From the NCBI GenBank assembly GCA_002812745.2, contig NCSJ02000500.1, positions 1 to 22,283 of the forward strand: DNA of 22,283 nt. The letters run 5' to 3'. The notes under the pieces are model-generated. The model had not been told where the DNA came from, did not search any database, and worked only from the letters and a program-made list of their open reading frames with translations. Positions within the stretch are counted from its first letter, which is position 1. The number at the start of each line of letters is the position of its first letter. Below, piece by piece: positions 20,316 through 22,283 of the stretch. The translations under genes were made by a program, and so were the position numbers. This stretch comes from Scytalidium lignicola. Its lineage: Eukaryota > Ascomycota > Leotiomycetes.

Positions 20316-21956
20316 CTAAATTTGGAAGTTAATTAAAAAGCTATCCATTCCTAATTCTTCTACTGTATTGGCTAACAATTCAAGACCTAATTCAAGGTTG
20401 TTTGATTTGTACAAAGCTTGTTTTGCCTCCTCCTCCTGTTAAGCCTTTATAATGTTCTCAATGCTTGCAAAAGTAGAATTAAGATTAAACTGAACTTTGG
20501 TTCTACCTTTAGTACTTCTTATTAAATCAAGTTTAGTCTTTAGACCTTTGTAATTATATATAACCTTTGCTCCAAATACGTTAGAACAGCTTATAACTTT
20601 TTGGACTTTCCTCAAGAAGGTTCGTATAAGTTTATCCACTTGTATAGTTGTTTAAATTCGACAAATGATAACTATAAGATCATGTACATTCTCAGGAGTA
20701 GTAATCCAAGTTTTATCTAACGTCAATTAAACCTTTTGAGGAGTTTGAGGAGTCTTTGAATTCAATTCAAGCTAGCCTGCTTTAGTCAAGTGTAATCCAT
20801 ACACTTTGTCTAAGTTAAAAGGTGTTAAACCAGCAATTCTCCATCCACTTTTGATTATAATACTAATAAGGCCTTCTTGACATGCCTTTTCATAACACTA
20901 GCAAAACTGAATCTTCTTAATAAGTACTGAATCGTCAAATTAAGCTAAATCTACTATTTAACTTTGATAATTCTTTTTAACTGACGAAAAACAACTGAGA
21001 TCCAAAGATTATATAACATATAAAGAATGTACAAGCAAATATAACATCTTAACATTGTTTTAAAAGCATTCTTACATAAATTCAAGGGTACAATAGGTTT
21101 TATGACTGTTCATAACCAATAAAGTAAGAGTAATAGTTTATATACGTTAAGGAAAGAATATATCATAAAGCTAATCAATTACTATGTCTTTTAAAGTTTA
21201 GCTATTAAGAGAATATGTAAATTTCCAGTTTAAATGCTGTTCTTTTGGAAACCAGGTTGATTAAAAGCCTTAAGCTTTGAATATGACTAAAAGTTAGAAT
21301 AATTTACCTTAAGCTTTAATTGTTTTAATAATAGTCACTTATTCACAATTTTCAAGGCTTTTAAGGTAAGTTTGCTTTTTACCTAAATGACCTAGAACCT
21401 ACTAGTTACAACAAGCTCTTAAAGTTATACTTGTTTCATCCATATTGTAAATATCACATAACTGAATATAGTATTTAATTACAATCTTTTCAAATAAAGC
21501 AAACTACTTATATAAAGCTTTTAAGTTGGTTTTATTCACACATGCTGAATCAAGGGTCTTTCCTAGTAAAGTAACAATCTGTAGATTATGAAGTTTGAAC
21601 TTATAAATCCAATTGTAACCTATAAGAGATAGTAATCCATTTGAATTGTTATTACCTTAACTGACACTTCGAATAATTTAAGCCATTTCTCACATTTTGG
21701 AGTAGGAAGGAGTATATCCTTGAGAATCTAGGTCTAAAATCCATTGTACTAGCATTTGCTCTTGGGCAAGCATTAATAATTGTTGATAAGCATAACTAGT
21801 TGACTTGTTTTCTCCATTCTTTAATCATATCCTTAGGCTTGATTTATTCAGGCTATATACTTTTGCACAAGCTCTTACTGACAGATATTCATGATTTTGG
21901 TATGCTTGAATAGCTAATTGAAGGGTTTCATCCTTTTCTCTTGATTTGCGATTCAT
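20316..21956 (-). pseudogene. Fot1/pogo-type transposase, inactivated by point mutations
   Basis: The ATG is at 21956 (MNRKSREKDETLQLAIQAYQ) and the frame ends at TAG 20316-20318. That is 547 codons in one frame with no net indel, near the roughly 540-residue Fot1 transposase. Order seen: N-terminal psq-type helix-turn-helix (ETLQLAIQAY and YLSVRACAKVYSLNKSSLR); CENP-B-like segment (QWILDLDSQGYTPSY at about residue 70); DDE domain with YNMDETSI (first Asp, 21438-21440, kept), LVMNSH (second Asp now Asn, 21108-21110) and SLD after a stop where the family has QPLD (third Asp kept); and SGWRIAGLTPFN (about residue 370). The C-terminal open piece spans 20439-20639. The stops fit mutated Gln, Arg or Trp codons. 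The protein would cut and paste the element at TA sites. Confidence 0.9.
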
Positions 21957-22027
21957 TTTGAGTTGTTGTTGTTGAGTTATTCACGTATAAAGTTTGTAGA
22001 CATGTTGTTGTGGAATAGTGTGAGGAA

Positions 22028-22068
22028 TGCGCGGATTGGGGGGTGCGCAAGTTCCTAGGAGTCTGACT
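22028..22068 (-). repeat. Fot1 terminal inverted repeat, right
   Basis: On the minus strand it starts AGTCAGACTCCTAGGAACT; differences from the left copy are all C/T or G/A transitions. Confidence 0.92.
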
Positions 22069-22070
22069 TA

Positions 22071-22283
22071 GTTGGAGAAAACCTTACAAGGATAAAAAAC
22101 TCCAGGTCTACCATTAAAATTGAGCTTTTGTCTACTCGCAGCCAGTGATACCTTGGTAAACGGTCTCACCACCTGTTTACCTATAACTTTATATATTACT
22201 TTTGAATATAGTATTATATATTTAATATAAAGAGTTAACAAGATAATACAAAATTTTATAATAATAACAGATTATCTAATTAG
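22071..22283. other. Sequence beyond the Fot1 insertion, no gene seen
   Basis: Mixed composition to about 22180, then strongly TA-rich to the window end. No frame or LTR match was recognised; it may be more decayed element DNA. Confidence 0.4.

Larger units (their letters stand above)
20210..22068 (-). mobile_element. Fot1/pogo-family DNA transposon, near full length, RIP-degraded
   Basis: The element is 1,859 bp, close to the usual size of Fot1-type elements (about 1.9 kb). Terminal inverted repeats of 41 bp (20210-20250 and 22028-22068) start AGTCAGACTCC and differ at six positions, all transitions. A TA dinucleotide flanks each end (20208-20209 and 22069-22070), as expected for Tc1/mariner-superfamily target duplication. 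The single transposase frame fills most of the interior on the minus strand. Confidence 0.93.

Noticed and set aside
1..22283. tRNA or rRNA genes
   Set aside because: I looked for B-box-like GGTTCGAATC motifs on both strands and saw none with a matching A box or cloverleaf.

Overview
The window looks like accessory DNA from a filamentous ascomycete (Pezizomycotina); the genus cannot be fixed from sequence alone. Three things point there. First, there are fungal transposon families: a Helitron, a Ty3/gypsy LTR element and a Fot1/pogo element. Second, short introns of 45-56 nt have GT..AG ends and CTGAT-type branch sites. Third, long TA-rich blocks carry C-to-T and G-to-A damage of the kind left by repeat-induced point mutation (RIP): Gln, Arg and Trp codons become stops, His becomes Tyr and Asp becomes Asn. 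Seven single Ns are scattered through the AT-rich blocks, most beside A/T homopolymers.

Layout. 1-3420: ordinary base composition, with one disrupted reading frame (11-454, minus) and one 129-codon hypothetical ORF (2815-3204, minus). 3421-6344: RIP-degraded Helitron Rep-helicase (plus), lacking a recognisable N-terminal start. 6615-7325: single-frame pseudogene (minus) with a DUF3716-like cysteine pattern. 7738-7794: possible Helitron 3' end. 8250-8940: possible spliced pseudogene (minus). 9166-10037: a two-exon DUF3716-type gene (minus) that looks intact. 10813-12169: a divergent hypothetical gene (plus) broken by a 13-bp tandem duplication. 12170-14270: AT-rich block of unknown origin. 14607-14981: acidic low-complexity frame (minus). 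15722-20022: Ty3/gypsy element on the minus strand with its 3' LTR, polypurine tract, integrase, RNase H and reverse transcriptase, plus an antisense small ORF. 20023-20161: 139-bp foldback repeat. 20210-22068: near full-length Fot1/pogo element (minus) with 41-bp inverted ends and TA flanks.

How the parts relate. Mobile elements dominate and every transposase or polymerase seen is dead: the Helitron has lost both HUH histidines, the gypsy RT reads YLNN instead of YLDD, and the Fot1 transposase has lost its second catalytic Asp. Between the decayed blocks lies an island of normal composition (about 9.1-12.2 kb) with two divergently arranged genes. One encodes a DUF3716 cysteine-cluster protein and the other an unrecognised, highly charged protein. 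A second, decayed DUF3716-like copy sits between the Helitron helicase and its possible 3' end, which suggests this family travels with, or is captured by, mobile DNA here. No tRNA, rRNA or CRISPR array was found.
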